NCBI GenBank assembly: GCA_006227965.1
Contig: SBFL01000103.1
Span: forward strand, 1-12,143
Source of the DNA: Bacteroidota bacterium
GTDB taxonomy: Bacteria; Bacteroidota; Bacteroidia; Flavobacteriales; Flavobacteriaceae
Reading direction: 5' to 3'
DNA length: 12,143 nt
The position numbers and the translations under genes are program-made. Position 1 is the first letter of the stretch; each line of letters begins with the position of its first letter. Shown here piece by piece: positions 1-6,740 of the stretch. The notes beneath the pieces are model-generated. The model was not told the origin of the DNA. It did no database searches and saw nothing but the letters and a program-made list of their open reading frames with translations.

Positions 1-1124
1 GGGAGGAATTTGTCTATGCTTTCATTGAGGAATTGCTTTCTGAAGAGGGCCTCAATTACGGGTTTTACCCCAAGGGACTTTTGCCCTTCCACAAATACGG
101 AGCCCATCTGGCTACCCCCCTGGAGGAGCATCTGAGGGAAGGAGCGGCGTATGCCCGGAGCGCTGACCAGACAAGCCTCCACTTTACAATTTCTGCTCAG
201 CACCGGTCCATGTTTGAAGCGGAATACAAACGGGTCGCAAACCGCATATCCGAGCAGACTGGTTGTGCCTTTGAAGTTACCTACTCATATCAGAAGGAAG
301 CGACGGACACCCTGGCAGTAACGCCGGATAACCAACCGTTTCGGGACCTTGAGGGGCGTATGCTCTTCAGGCCCGGCGGTCACGGCGCCCTTTTAGAAAA
401 CCTCAATGAGCAGGAGGCCGATTTGTTGTTTATCAAGAACATCGACAATGTGGTGCCCGAGGGTTCCCTGGAAGAAATCACCACCTGGAAGGAAGTGCTG
501 GGAGGGTGTCTTCTCAAGGCACAGGAACAGGCCTTCAGGTTCAGCCGGATACTGGAGGAAGGGACTCTGGATCCGGACATGCTGAAACGGGTCAGGGAAT
601 TTCTGGAGGACAGCCTGAATGTCAGGATGCCTGAGGCCTACAACGGGTACACCCCGGAAGAAAAACACGCTGTCCTGAAGGATAAGCTGGTTCGCCCCAT
701 CCGCGTCTGTGGCATGGTTCGGAATGAGGGAGAACCGGGGGGTGGGCCATTCTGGGTCTGGGATGCCAATGGGAACCAGTCCCTACAAATCGTGGAATCT
801 GCCCAGGTAGACATGGATAACGAGGAACAGAAGGAAATTTTTGAACAGGCCACTCATTTCAATCCGGTTGATCTGGTATGCGGGGTGAGGGATGCCAATG
901 GAAAGAAATTCAACCTCATGAATTTCAGAGATCCCAAACAGGGGTTTATAACCGACAAAACCTTCGAGGGAAGGCCGCTGAAGGCCCTGGAACTCCCCGG
1001 GTTGTGGAATGGGGGTATGGCTTACTGGAATACGGTTTTCGTAGAGGTCCCCATCACCACCTTCAACCCCGTTAAAACGGTAAATGATCTTTTGAAAACA
1101 GCCCATCAGACGGCCGTTGGCTGA
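1..1124 (+). CDS. DUF4301 family protein, 5' end outside the window
   Basis: The frame is open from the first bases of the window (it reads EEFVYAFIEELLSEEG before the first possible TTG start at 33), so the gene begins upstream and only its C-terminal 370 or so residues are visible. I recognise DUF4301, a family common in Bacteroidota and usually about 500 residues, from blocks such as YPKGLLPFHKYG, TPLEEHLREGA, LFRPGGHGALLENLN and ADLLFIKNIDNVVP. No signal peptide or membrane segment is visible in this part. The function is not established. The GGHGALLENLN and IKNIDNVVP blocks faintly resemble nucleotide-sugar pyrophosphorylases, which is only an impression. No convincing terminator separates it from the TPP promoter 40 bases downstream, but that promoter suggests the next gene is expressed on its own. 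Confidence 0.85.
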   Translation, partial: EEFVYAFIEELLSEEGLNYGFYPKGLLPFHKYGAHLATPLEEHLREGAAYARSADQTSLHFTISAQHRSMFEAEYKRVANRISEQTGCAFEVTYSYQKEATDTLAVTPDNQPFRDLEGRMLFRPGGHGALLENLNEQEADLLFIKNIDNVVPEGSLEEITTWKEVLGGCLLKAQEQAFRFSRILEEGTLDPDMLKRVREFLEDSLNVRMPEAYNGYTPEEKHAVLKDKLVRPIRVCGMVRNEGEPGGGPFWVWDANGNQSLQIVESAQVDMDNEEQKEIFEQATHFNPVDLVCGVRDANGKKFNLMNFRDPKQGFITDKTFEGRPLKALELPGLWNGGMAYWNTVFVEVPITTFNPVKTVNDLLKTAHQTAVG

Positions 1125-1164
1125 TTATTTCGAAGGCCTGTTTTTCTCATAGCTTTCCAGTACG

Positions 1165-1172
1165 TATCTTTG
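1165..1172 (+). promoter_or_regulatory. Bacteroidota -7 promoter element before the TPP leader
   Basis: TATCTTTG matches the Bacteroidota -7 consensus TAnnTTTG exactly. The predicted transcription start, about 4-7 bases downstream, falls right at the start of the riboswitch aptamer, the expected arrangement. No clear -33 TTG element is visible, although the sequence just upstream is T-rich. Confidence 0.65.
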
Positions 1173-1177
1173 CCCCA

Positions 1178-1284
1178 TCTCACAAGGGGTGCTCTGGCCA
1201 CCGGTAGTTGTTGACCGTTTTGTGCCGGGCTGAGATTATACCCAATGAACCTGGGCAGGTAATGCTGCCAAGGGAGGACTGAGA
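1178..1284 (+). ncRNA. TPP riboswitch (THI box) aptamer
   Basis: The conserved THI-box elements occur in order: AAGGGGTGCT at 1184-1193, GGCTGAGATTATACCC at 1228-1243, TGAACCTGG at 1246-1254, then GGTAATGCTGCC at 1258-1269 and AAGGGAG at 1270-1276. Between the first two is a variable hairpin with CGGT at 1202-1205 pairing with ACCG at 1214-1217. A possible closing stem is TCTCA at 1178-1182 with TGAGA at 1280-1284. The element senses thiamine pyrophosphate and represses the downstream gene when bound (known for the class). It sits in the 5' leader of the TonB receptor at 1401. The boundaries are approximate to a few bases. Confidence 0.95.
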
Positions 1285-1403
1285 GGACCTGCAGTCCGAA
1301 GTCCCTGACCGACAGGCATCTTTCCAGCGAGGGTGAAGTTCACCAGGTCATCAAGTGTAACATGAATAATGGCCCCTTTTATTCGTAACCTTTTTTACGA
1401 ATG
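1276..1403 (+). promoter_or_regulatory. Riboswitch expression platform with start-codon hairpin
   Basis: About 115 bases separate the aptamer from the start codon and hold several pairings. GGACTG (1276-1281) can pair with CAGTCC (1292-1297), overlapping the aptamer's closing stem. GACCTG (1286-1291) can pair with CAGGTC (1344-1349). ATTCGTAA (1381-1388) pairs perfectly with TTACGAAT (1395-1402), burying two bases of the ATG at 1401. ATGAATAA (1362-1369) can pair with TTATTCGT (1379-1386, one G-U pair), which would free the start codon by capturing the same strand. There is no run of T after a strong GC stem, so control of translation initiation is more likely than termination. The pairings are seen; the switching is inferred. 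Confidence 0.6.
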
Positions 1404-3635
1404 AAAAAAGTTGTGCTGTTCGGGCTTATCCTGGGATTCCCCTTACTTGGGGCTGCTCAGGATAAGCAGAAGGACACGGTTGACACCGATGAAATCATAC
1501 TGGATGAAGTCCTGGTATCTGCCGTTCGGGTTACACGGGAAGCCCCGGTAAGTTTTTCCAACCTGGAAAAAGCGCGGATCGAAAAGCGCAATCTCGGACA
1601 GGACATTCCCATCCTGATGAATTACCTCCCTTCCGTGGTAACCACCTCAGATGCAGGCGCTGGGATTGGCTACACGGGTATTCGGGTCCGCGGGAGCGAT
1701 GCCACGCGAGTAAATGTGACCATCAATGGGATCCCCTATAACGACGCCGAATCCCAGGGGACCTTTTGGGTGAATATGCCTGATTTTGCCTCATCCACGG
1801 AGAGCCTTCAGTTACAGAGGGGGGTAGGCACCTCCACAAATGGGGCAGCGGCTTTTGGAGCAAGCCTGAATATTCTGACCGATGCCTTTTCCCAGGAAGC
1901 CTATGCCGAACTATCAGGTTCTGCAGGGAGTTTCAACACCCACAAGGCAACAGCGAAATTCAGTACGGGGTTGCTGTCCGACCATTTTGAACTCTCCGGC
2001 CGGTTGTCCCGTATTGCCTCCGACGGCTATATAGACCGGGCTTCCTCGGACCTTGATTCATATTTCCTGCAGGGCACCTTTGTGAATGAAAATACGCTCA
2101 TCAAAGGATTGCTGTTCGGGGGGCACGAAATCACGTACCAGTCCTGGTATGGGTTCGACCCGGACCTGCTGGCAGCTATTGGGGTCGATAACAATATAGA
2201 AACAAACCGTCGTTATAATGTGGCCGGAATCCAATTCGATGACATCGGGAATTTTGAAGGGTTCTACGAGAATCAGGTGGACAACTACAAACAGGACCAT
2301 TTCCAGTTGCACTGGAACGAGCAGTGGGCCGCTTCGCTTCAGACCAATGTGGCCTTTCACTACACCCGCGGCAGGGGTTTCTTTGAGGAGTACGTAGATG
2401 AGTGGTACTACACCAACATCCTGTTTGCCCCGGACGCCCAGCTCAGCTTCCTCGGCCTGGAAAACCCGATTATCAATGGGGAAGAGGTTACTTCCATGGA
2501 CTACATCAGGAGGCGTTGGCTGGACAATGATTTCTACGGTACTGTTTTCTCCGGGGATTACAGAAAAGGCTCCTGGCATTTCACGATAGGCGGGGGGTTT
2601 AATACCTACCGGGGGGACCATTTTGGGGAGGTCATCTGGGCTCGATACCCGGGGGAGCTGGAGCGCGGTGACCGCTATTACGAAGACGATTCCCAAAAGG
2701 ATGACCTCAATGTATTTGCCAAGGCCAATTACCTGCTCAATGAAAAATGGCGCTTTTTTGTGGATTTGCAGTATAGGGGAGTGCGCTACCAGGCTAATGG
2801 GCAGCAGACAGGCCTGGTGGATGACAGGTTCCGTTTTTTCAACCCGAAACTGGGACTTACCTTCCGCCTGGAACCTTTTCAGAGCCTTTATTTTTCATAT
2901 GCCGTGGCCAACAGGGAACCCAACCGGAACGATTATGAAAACGGAAACCCGAAGCCGGAAAGGCTGCATGATCTCGAACTCGGCTGGAGGTATCAGAAAA
3001 AAGGCACAAGTCTGAATGCCAACCTGTACTACATGAGATACCGGGATCAGCTGGTGCTTACCGGTGAACTGAACGACGTGGGAGCCCCGGTCCGGGCCAA
3101 TGTGGGGGATAGCTACCGGTTTGGTTTGGAGATCGATGCAGATTTCCTCCTCGGAGACAAACTTCGCTGGCAGCCGAACCTGTCGCTGAGCACCAATAGA
3201 AATGTAGATTATTTCTTTAGAAGAGACGGGGAATTACAGAACCTGGGCAATACGCCAATAGCCTATTCACCAGGGGTTGTGGCGGGTAGCAGGCTTGTCT
3301 TTCGCCCCCTGGAGAATCTTGAACTCGGGTTGCTCTACAAGTATGTGGGGGAACAGTACATGAGCAATATAAAGGCCGGGAAGTCCCGACTGGACGCCTA
3401 CAGCCAGACGGATTTTAACCTTCAGTATCACATTCCCTCGGAAGGATGGTTCCCGGATACGACCTTTTCGTTGCTGATCAACAACGTATTTGACGCCAAA
3501 TTCAGTTCAAACGGGTATTTCTACACCTTTGATGATGATTTCAGCAACCCTGGGGCAATTACCACGGTGGAAGGGGTGGGTTACTATCCACAGGCGGGGA
3601 TCCATTTTCTGGCTGGGGTCAGGCTGCGGTTCTGA
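1401..3635 (+). CDS. TonB-dependent outer-membrane receptor, TPP-regulated, probable thiamine(-precursor) uptake
   Basis: This 744-residue protein has a signal peptide (residues 1-20, ending GAAQ), a TonB-box-like stretch near 31-40 (EIILDEVLVS), a plug domain at about 45-160 with GIRVRGSDATRVNVTINGIP and NDAESQGTFWVNMPDF, and a long aromatic-rich beta-barrel ending in Phe (GVRLRF), as outer-membrane proteins do. It would import a substrate across the outer membrane using TonB-ExbB-ExbD energy. The family alone does not fix the substrate. The TPP riboswitch directly upstream points to thiamine, its phosphates or a precursor moiety, as known for TPP-controlled receptors in Bacteroidota. No inner-membrane partner such as PnuT and no thiamine biosynthesis gene lies nearby. 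The start is fixed at ATG 1401, because an in-frame stop (TAA) lies at 1386-1388. There is no N-terminal carboxypeptidase-like repeat domain. Confidence 0.92.
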   Translation: MKKVVLFGLILGFPLLGAAQDKQKDTVDTDEIILDEVLVSAVRVTREAPVSFSNLEKARIEKRNLGQDIPILMNYLPSVVTTSDAGAGIGYTGIRVRGSDATRVNVTINGIPYNDAESQGTFWVNMPDFASSTESLQLQRGVGTSTNGAAAFGASLNILTDAFSQEAYAELSGSAGSFNTHKATAKFSTGLLSDHFELSGRLSRIASDGYIDRASSDLDSYFLQGTFVNENTLIKGLLFGGHEITYQSWYGFDPDLLAAIGVDNNIETNRRYNVAGIQFDDIGNFEGFYENQVDNYKQDHFQLHWNEQWAASLQTNVAFHYTRGRGFFEEYVDEWYYTNILFAPDAQLSFLGLENPIINGEEVTSMDYIRRRWLDNDFYGTVFSGDYRKGSWHFTIGGGFNTYRGDHFGEVIWARYPGELERGDRYYEDDSQKDDLNVFAKANYLLNEKWRFFVDLQYRGVRYQANGQQTGLVDDRFRFFNPKLGLTFRLEPFQSLYFSYAVANREPNRNDYENGNPKPERLHDLELGWRYQKKGTSLNANLYYMRYRDQLVLTGELNDVGAPVRANVGDSYRFGLEIDADFLLGDKLRWQPNLSLSTNRNVDYFFRRDGELQNLGNTPIAYSPGVVAGSRLVFRPLENLELGLLYKYVGEQYMSNIKAGKSRLDAYSQTDFNLQYHIPSEGWFPDTTFSLLINNVFDAKFSSNGYFYTFDDDFSNPGAITTVEGVGYYPQAGIHFLAGVRLRF

Positions 3636-3650
3636 GGCCCCGGCACAGTA

Positions 3651-4097
3651 TCAGTTGGTGATCACCACGGAGCTGCCGGTCAGGCTGGCCCTGTATTCCA
3701 GCATATCGTAATACCGGTTGTCATCTGATGGCCTGTTCAGTTGCTGTCCGGTAAAAAGGCTGTATTCGAAATCCTCACAGGAACATCTGGCGTTTTGTCC
3801 CTCGACAGACATGGTGGAGCAGGAATTGGGCGCATGATTGGGACAACTTGCCTCAAAGGCCCGGAAGATGTCGAAACCTGTATTCATTACGAACACCCCT
3901 CGGATACCCACTCCAGAATTTCCGATGTAGACCGGATTTCCGATGGTAAGTAAGGGGCTGTACAGGGGGAGGTTCAGATTGATTTCATAACGGAATCCGA
4001 TCTCCTGAAGATAGGGGTTCCGGCGACCTGTATCGTTGTCACAACATACCAGGGTAAAAACTAGGATTACTGTTAAAAGAAGGGAGTTACGGGCCAT
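3651..4097 (-). CDS. Small lipoprotein with degenerate Rieske-like motif
   Basis: This 148-residue protein starts with a lipoprotein signal (hydrophobic residues 5-17, then LVCC with the lipidated Cys at 18 or 19). CDNDTG follows, an acidic stretch resembling the Bacteroidota surface-export signal for lipoproteins. The C-terminal half carries CPNHAPNSC (C85, H88, C93) and CSCEDFEYSLFTGQ (C105, C107, E108), laid out like the two Rieske [2Fe-2S] motifs. A canonical Rieske protein has C-x-H and C-x2-H; here the first is C-x2-H and the second His is Glu. It may therefore bind a cluster atypically, bind another metal, or keep only the fold. It converges on the TonB receptor gene with a 15-base gap and is divergent from greA. 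A role in surface electron transfer is possible but unproven. Confidence 0.8.
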   Translation of the reverse strand: MARNSLLLTVILVFTLVCCDNDTGRRNPYLQEIGFRYEINLNLPLYSPLLTIGNPVYIGNSGVGIRGVFVMNTGFDIFRAFEASCPNHAPNSCSTMSVEGQNARCSCEDFEYSLFTGQQLNRPSDDNRYYDMLEYRASLTGSSVVITN

Positions 4098-4138
4098 GGT
4101 TTTGGGATTCTGTTACGCAAAAATCCGTAAAAATTGCC

Positions 4139-4146
4139 TATATTTG
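4139..4146 (+). promoter_or_regulatory. Bacteroidota -7 promoter element for greA
   Basis: TATATTTG fits TAnnTTTG exactly and lies 71 bases before the greA start codon, in the divergent region between the lipoprotein gene and greA. Transcription would start near 4151-4153. No convincing -33 element is seen. Confidence 0.55.
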
Positions 4147-4161
4147 TTCAAATCCTCTAAA

Positions 4162-4184
4162 TAACTTGCAGCTGCTGTGAGTTA
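4162..4184 (+). promoter_or_regulatory. Hairpin in the greA leader
   Basis: TAACTTGCAG (4162-4171) can pair with CTGTGAGTTA (4175-4184, read with two G-U pairs), giving a 10-bp stem with a three-base loop. It would lie about 10 bases into the predicted greA transcript. No U-run follows immediately, so it is not a standard terminator. Any regulatory role is inferred. Confidence 0.35.
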
Positions 4185-4217
4185 CAGGGGATTTTCTGTT
4201 TATTCAATACTACGACT

Positions 4218-4691
4218 ATGAGTAAGGTATCCTATTACACTGAAGAAGGGCTCCGGAAGTTGAAGGATGAACTGAACCACCTGCGGGATGTTGAGCGGCC
4301 AAAGGCCTCCCAGGCGATAGCTGAGGCACGCGATAAGGGAGACCTTTCGGAAAATGCTGAGTACGATGCGGCCAAGGAGGCCCAGGGGCTGCTGGAGATG
4401 AAAATAGCCAAGCTGGAGGAGCTGTTCGCCAATGCAAGGCTCATTGATGAGTCCCAGCTGGACACTTCAAAAGTACTGGTGCTTTCCACCGTTAAACTGC
4501 GCAATCAACAGAACGGCATGGAGCTGACCTATACCCTGGTGGCCGAGAGCGAGGCGGACCTGAAGGCGCGGAAAATCTCTGTAACTTCTCCTATAGGCAG
4601 GGGCCTGCTGGGTAAAAAGGTGGGGGAAACCGCAGTAATTCAGGTCCCCAATGGCACGCTGAAATTTGACATACTGGAAATCACCCGCTGA
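4218..4691 (+). CDS. greA: Transcription elongation factor GreA
   Basis: GreA enters the RNA polymerase secondary channel and stimulates cleavage of backtracked transcripts. The 157-residue length is typical. The N-terminal coiled coil (about residues 1-75) includes the tip signature ARDKGDLSENAEYDAAKE, with acidic residues D42 and E45 matching the catalytic tip pair (D41/E44 in E. coli). The C-terminal FKBP-like domain (about 80-157) ends SPIGRGLLGKKVGETAVIQVPNG-type, as in the family. The ATG at 4218 begins the usual MSKVSYYTEEGL sequence. A HIT-family gene follows 58 bases later on the same strand, probably co-transcribed or with its own weak promoter. Confidence 0.97.
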   Translation: MSKVSYYTEEGLRKLKDELNHLRDVERPKASQAIAEARDKGDLSENAEYDAAKEAQGLLEMKIAKLEELFANARLIDESQLDTSKVLVLSTVKLRNQQNGMELTYTLVAESEADLKARKISVTSPIGRGLLGKKVGETAVIQVPNGTLKFDILEITR

Positions 4692-4749
4692 ATCGCGTGA
4701 GGTGTGCCAGGTGATTTACTATCTTTCCGAAATCCATTAGAAACCCACT

Positions 4750-5142
4750 ATGCCGACCATTTTTACGCGGATCATTGAGGGAGAAATCCCCTGCTACAAG
4801 ATTGCTGAGGATGATGACAATTTTGCCTTTCTTGACATCAATCCCAACAGTGAAGGGCACACCCTTTGCGTGCCCAAGAAAGAAGTGGACAAGATCACCG
4901 AGCTTAGCCAGGCAGATTACGAAAGCCTTATGCGGTTCAGCCGCAAGGTAGCGCTGGCCGTGGAAGAGAGCGTGGACTGTTTACGTGTGGGCCTTACGGT
5001 CATCGGGCTGGAAGTGCCCCATGTACATGTCCATATAATTCCTTTGAATGAGATGGCAGACGCCACTTTCCAGCGGAAGGCGGCCCTGAGCCCGGAGCAG
5101 TTTGAAGCCGTTGCTGCCACAATACGGTCTAAAATTCAATAG
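4750..5142 (+). CDS. HIT-family nucleotide hydrolase (HinT-like)
   Basis: This 130-residue protein has the histidine triad HVHVHIIP (H91, H93, H95; H93 would be the nucleophile) and the N-terminal FTRIIEGEIPCYKIAEDD and FAFLDINPNSEGHTLCVPK blocks of the HIT/HinT branch. Such enzymes hydrolyse nucleoside phosphoramidates or related AMP conjugates in the cytoplasm; the exact substrate cannot be read here. The gene follows greA by 58 bases. TATCTTTC at 4720-4727 is one base from the -7 consensus and might be an internal promoter. Its last 14 bases overlap the end of the convergent zinc-ribbon gene. Confidence 0.93.
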   Translation: MPTIFTRIIEGEIPCYKIAEDDDNFAFLDINPNSEGHTLCVPKKEVDKITELSQADYESLMRFSRKVALAVEESVDCLRVGLTVIGLEVPHVHVHIIPLNEMADATFQRKAALSPEQFEAVAATIRSKIQ

Positions 5143-5485
5143 CTCCCTGCAGGTAAAGGTAGATGAGGGATCCGGCCAGGACTACTCCCAGGAGCAGCAG
5201 GATATAAAATAAAGGCCGGAGGCGGACCGCCGTTTTTTCGGGTTGTACCGCCTTTTCGTAGTATTCCACGCTGCGTTCAATATCCTCCGTCCAGGAGACC
5301 GGATAGAGCAAACTCTGACAGGTATTGCATTTCAATTCCTGCTTCAGCTGCCCAGTTGTCCTGTGGTAAAAGGGCCCGTGCAGGTGTTTCTGGTAGAACG
5401 TCAGGCTGAGGTCCTGATTGAAGCACTCCGGACAATTATTGGTGAGCGGAGCCTGCTTGATTATCTTGAATTCGGTTTTGGCCAT
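5129..5485 (-). CDS. Zinc-ribbon protein with C-terminal membrane anchor
   Basis: This 118-residue protein has two Cys pairs, CPEC (residues 18-21) and CNTC (53-56), spaced as a zinc ribbon, and one hydrophobic segment at about 92-112 (FYILLLLGVVLAGSLIYLYL) just before the C-terminus. It has no signal peptide. The likely topology is a cytoplasmic zinc ribbon held to the inner membrane by a tail anchor. I do not recognise a named family. Its ATG lies one base after the TAA of the histidine kinase (TAA-G-ATG), so the two are almost certainly co-transcribed and translationally coupled, hinting at a shared function. The 3' end overlaps the HIT gene by 14 bases, tail to tail. Confidence 0.85.
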   Translation of the reverse strand: MAKTEFKIIKQAPLTNNCPECFNQDLSLTFYQKHLHGPFYHRTTGQLKQELKCNTCQSLLYPVSWTEDIERSVEYYEKAVQPEKTAVRLRPLFYILLLLGVVLAGSLIYLYLQGAIEF

Positions 5486-5486
5486 C

Positions 5487-6635
5487 TTATTTCTGGATTC
5501 GCAAAGAGAGTTGCATTACGGTACCTTCTTTCCCCGAGGAAAGGACTTTTATCTTCCCGCCGTGATATTCTTCCACAATTCTTTTGACCAGGGATAGCCC
5601 CAGTCCCCATCCTCTTTTTTTGGTTGTGAACCCTGGGTTGAAAATTTCCTGGAATAGTTTGCGGGGGATGCCGTGGCCTGTATCTGAGATCAGGATGTTG
5701 ACATAGGTGTTCCCGGGAAGTATGTCCACGGAGATTTCTCCCTTTCCCTTCATGGCATCGATCCCGTTTTTAACAAGGTTTTCAATGGTCCAATGGTAAA
5801 GGGATTTATTCAGCAGCACAGGCAGGGATTCCACTTTTGAGTGGAAGTGGAAATGCACCAGTTTTGAACTCCTGGCCTGAAGATATTCGAAGGCACTCCT
5901 GGTCTCGTCCACAATATCATGCGGTTCCAGCCGCGGCATGGAACCGATTTGCGAGAAGCGTTCCGTAATGGTTTGAAGGCGGCCGATGTCCTTTTCGATC
6001 TCGGTGGTGATCTTCGGGTTCAGTGCTTCTTCCTTCAGCAGTTCGTTCCAGCCCAGAAGGGAGGTCAGTGGTGTCCCGATCTGATGGGCAGTTTCCTTTG
6101 CCATACCCGCCCAAAGCTTGTTTTGTTCGGAAACCTTGTTGGTCCTGAAGAAAAAGAAAATGACCGCTCCAAAGAGGAAGATGATCAGCAACAGGGCTAT
6201 GGGATAGTATTTGAGCTTATTGAGAACCTCTGAATTCCCGTAGTATAAGGTGGCCAGGTGCTCCCCCTGATAATCGATGAGGATGGGTATGTTTTCCGAT
6301 TCAAAATCGGCAATTTTCCTCCGGACCCCGGTACTGTCCTCCAGTGCGAAGGCCGGCATGTTATTCACCTTGACGGACCCATCTGCATTGACCAGGATCA
6401 TGGGGGTGGTGGTATTGAGCTGCAGGACTTTCAGGTGAAGTGTTCCCAGTTCTTCATTTTCCGGGGACCGGAGCAATTCAGATTGGGCAGTGGCCCAAAT
6501 CTCCATTTTCTGCCGTTCCTCCTCTTTGAACTTTTTAAAAAAACTGTTTGTATTCCAAAGGATCAGGCTAACCACCACGAAGGAAGAGATCAGTAAAAAG
6601 GCATTGGAAAACTTTCTCGGAGGATTAAGACGCAT
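5487..6635 (-). CDS. Membrane sensor histidine kinase, orphan
   Basis: From ATG 6635 the protein has 382 residues: a first membrane segment (about 11-28), a sensor region of about 115 residues outside the cytoplasmic membrane, a second membrane segment (about 144-163), the phosphoacceptor box KETAHQIGTPLTSLLGW (H184), and a HATPase domain with N box ENLVKNGIDAM, G1 DTGHGIP, F box FNPGFTTKK and G2 GWGLGLSL. It should autophosphorylate on H184 and pass phosphate to a response regulator, but none is adjacent. The sensor region has no Cys or obvious ligand motif. A GTG at 6653 could add six residues, but a promoter element at 6654-6661 would put transcription start near or after it, so ATG 6635 is preferred. 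The zinc-ribbon gene follows directly. Confidence 0.93.
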   Translation of the reverse strand: MRLNPPRKFSNAFLLISSFVVVSLILWNTNSFFKKFKEEERQKMEIWATAQSELLRSPENEELGTLHLKVLQLNTTTPMILVNADGSVKVNNMPAFALEDSTGVRRKIADFESENIPILIDYQGEHLATLYYGNSEVLNKLKYYPIALLLIIFLFGAVIFFFFRTNKVSEQNKLWAGMAKETAHQIGTPLTSLLGWNELLKEEALNPKITTEIEKDIGRLQTITERFSQIGSMPRLEPHDIVDETRSAFEYLQARSSKLVHFHFHSKVESLPVLLNKSLYHWTIENLVKNGIDAMKGKGEISVDILPGNTYVNILISDTGHGIPRKLFQEIFNPGFTTKKRGWGLGLSLVKRIVEEYHGGKIKVLSSGKEGTVMQLSLRIQK

Positions 6636-6653
6636 ACCCCTGGCTTCTGTCAC

Positions 6654-6661
6654 TAAAGATA
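6654..6661 (-). promoter_or_regulatory. Probable -7 promoter element for the histidine kinase
   Basis: Read on the minus strand this is TATCTTTA, one base from TAnnTTTG. It lies 18 bases before ATG 6635, giving a very short leader. It argues against the upstream GTG at 6653 as the start. No -33 element is obvious. Confidence 0.4.
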
Positions 6662-6727
6662 ACTGAATTTGAACCGATTTGTTGTGGAAAGTACTTTTTT
6701 CCCCCTCGGCTTTAGGGTAGTTTTCAA

Positions 6728-6735
6728 TACCTTTG
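6728..6735 (+). promoter_or_regulatory. -7 promoter element for the flavin reductase gene
   Basis: TACCTTTG fits TAnnTTTG exactly and ends only five bases before ATG 6741. The transcription start would fall at or within a few bases of the ATG, so the mRNA may be leaderless. It also argues against the TTG at 6669 as a start codon. Confidence 0.55.
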
Positions 6736-6740
6736 CGGGT

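Noticed and set aside
1107..1147. Possible terminator after the DUF4301 gene (CAG..GCC at 1107-1115 with GGCCTG, then TTTTT)
   Set aside because: The stem is short, needs a bulge and a loop of about 19 bases; too weak to call.
2058..2696. Long open frame on the minus strand inside the TonB receptor gene
   Set aside because: It lies wholly within a well-supported receptor gene, shows no family features and has no promoter; a shadow frame.
3636..3650. Bidirectional terminator between the convergent receptor and lipoprotein genes
   Set aside because: The gap is 15 bases and no inverted repeat with a T-run is visible there.
6669..6740. TTG-started N-terminal extension of the flavin reductase-like protein
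   Set aside because: It would be encoded across the promoter element at 6728-6735 and adds residues unlike the family.
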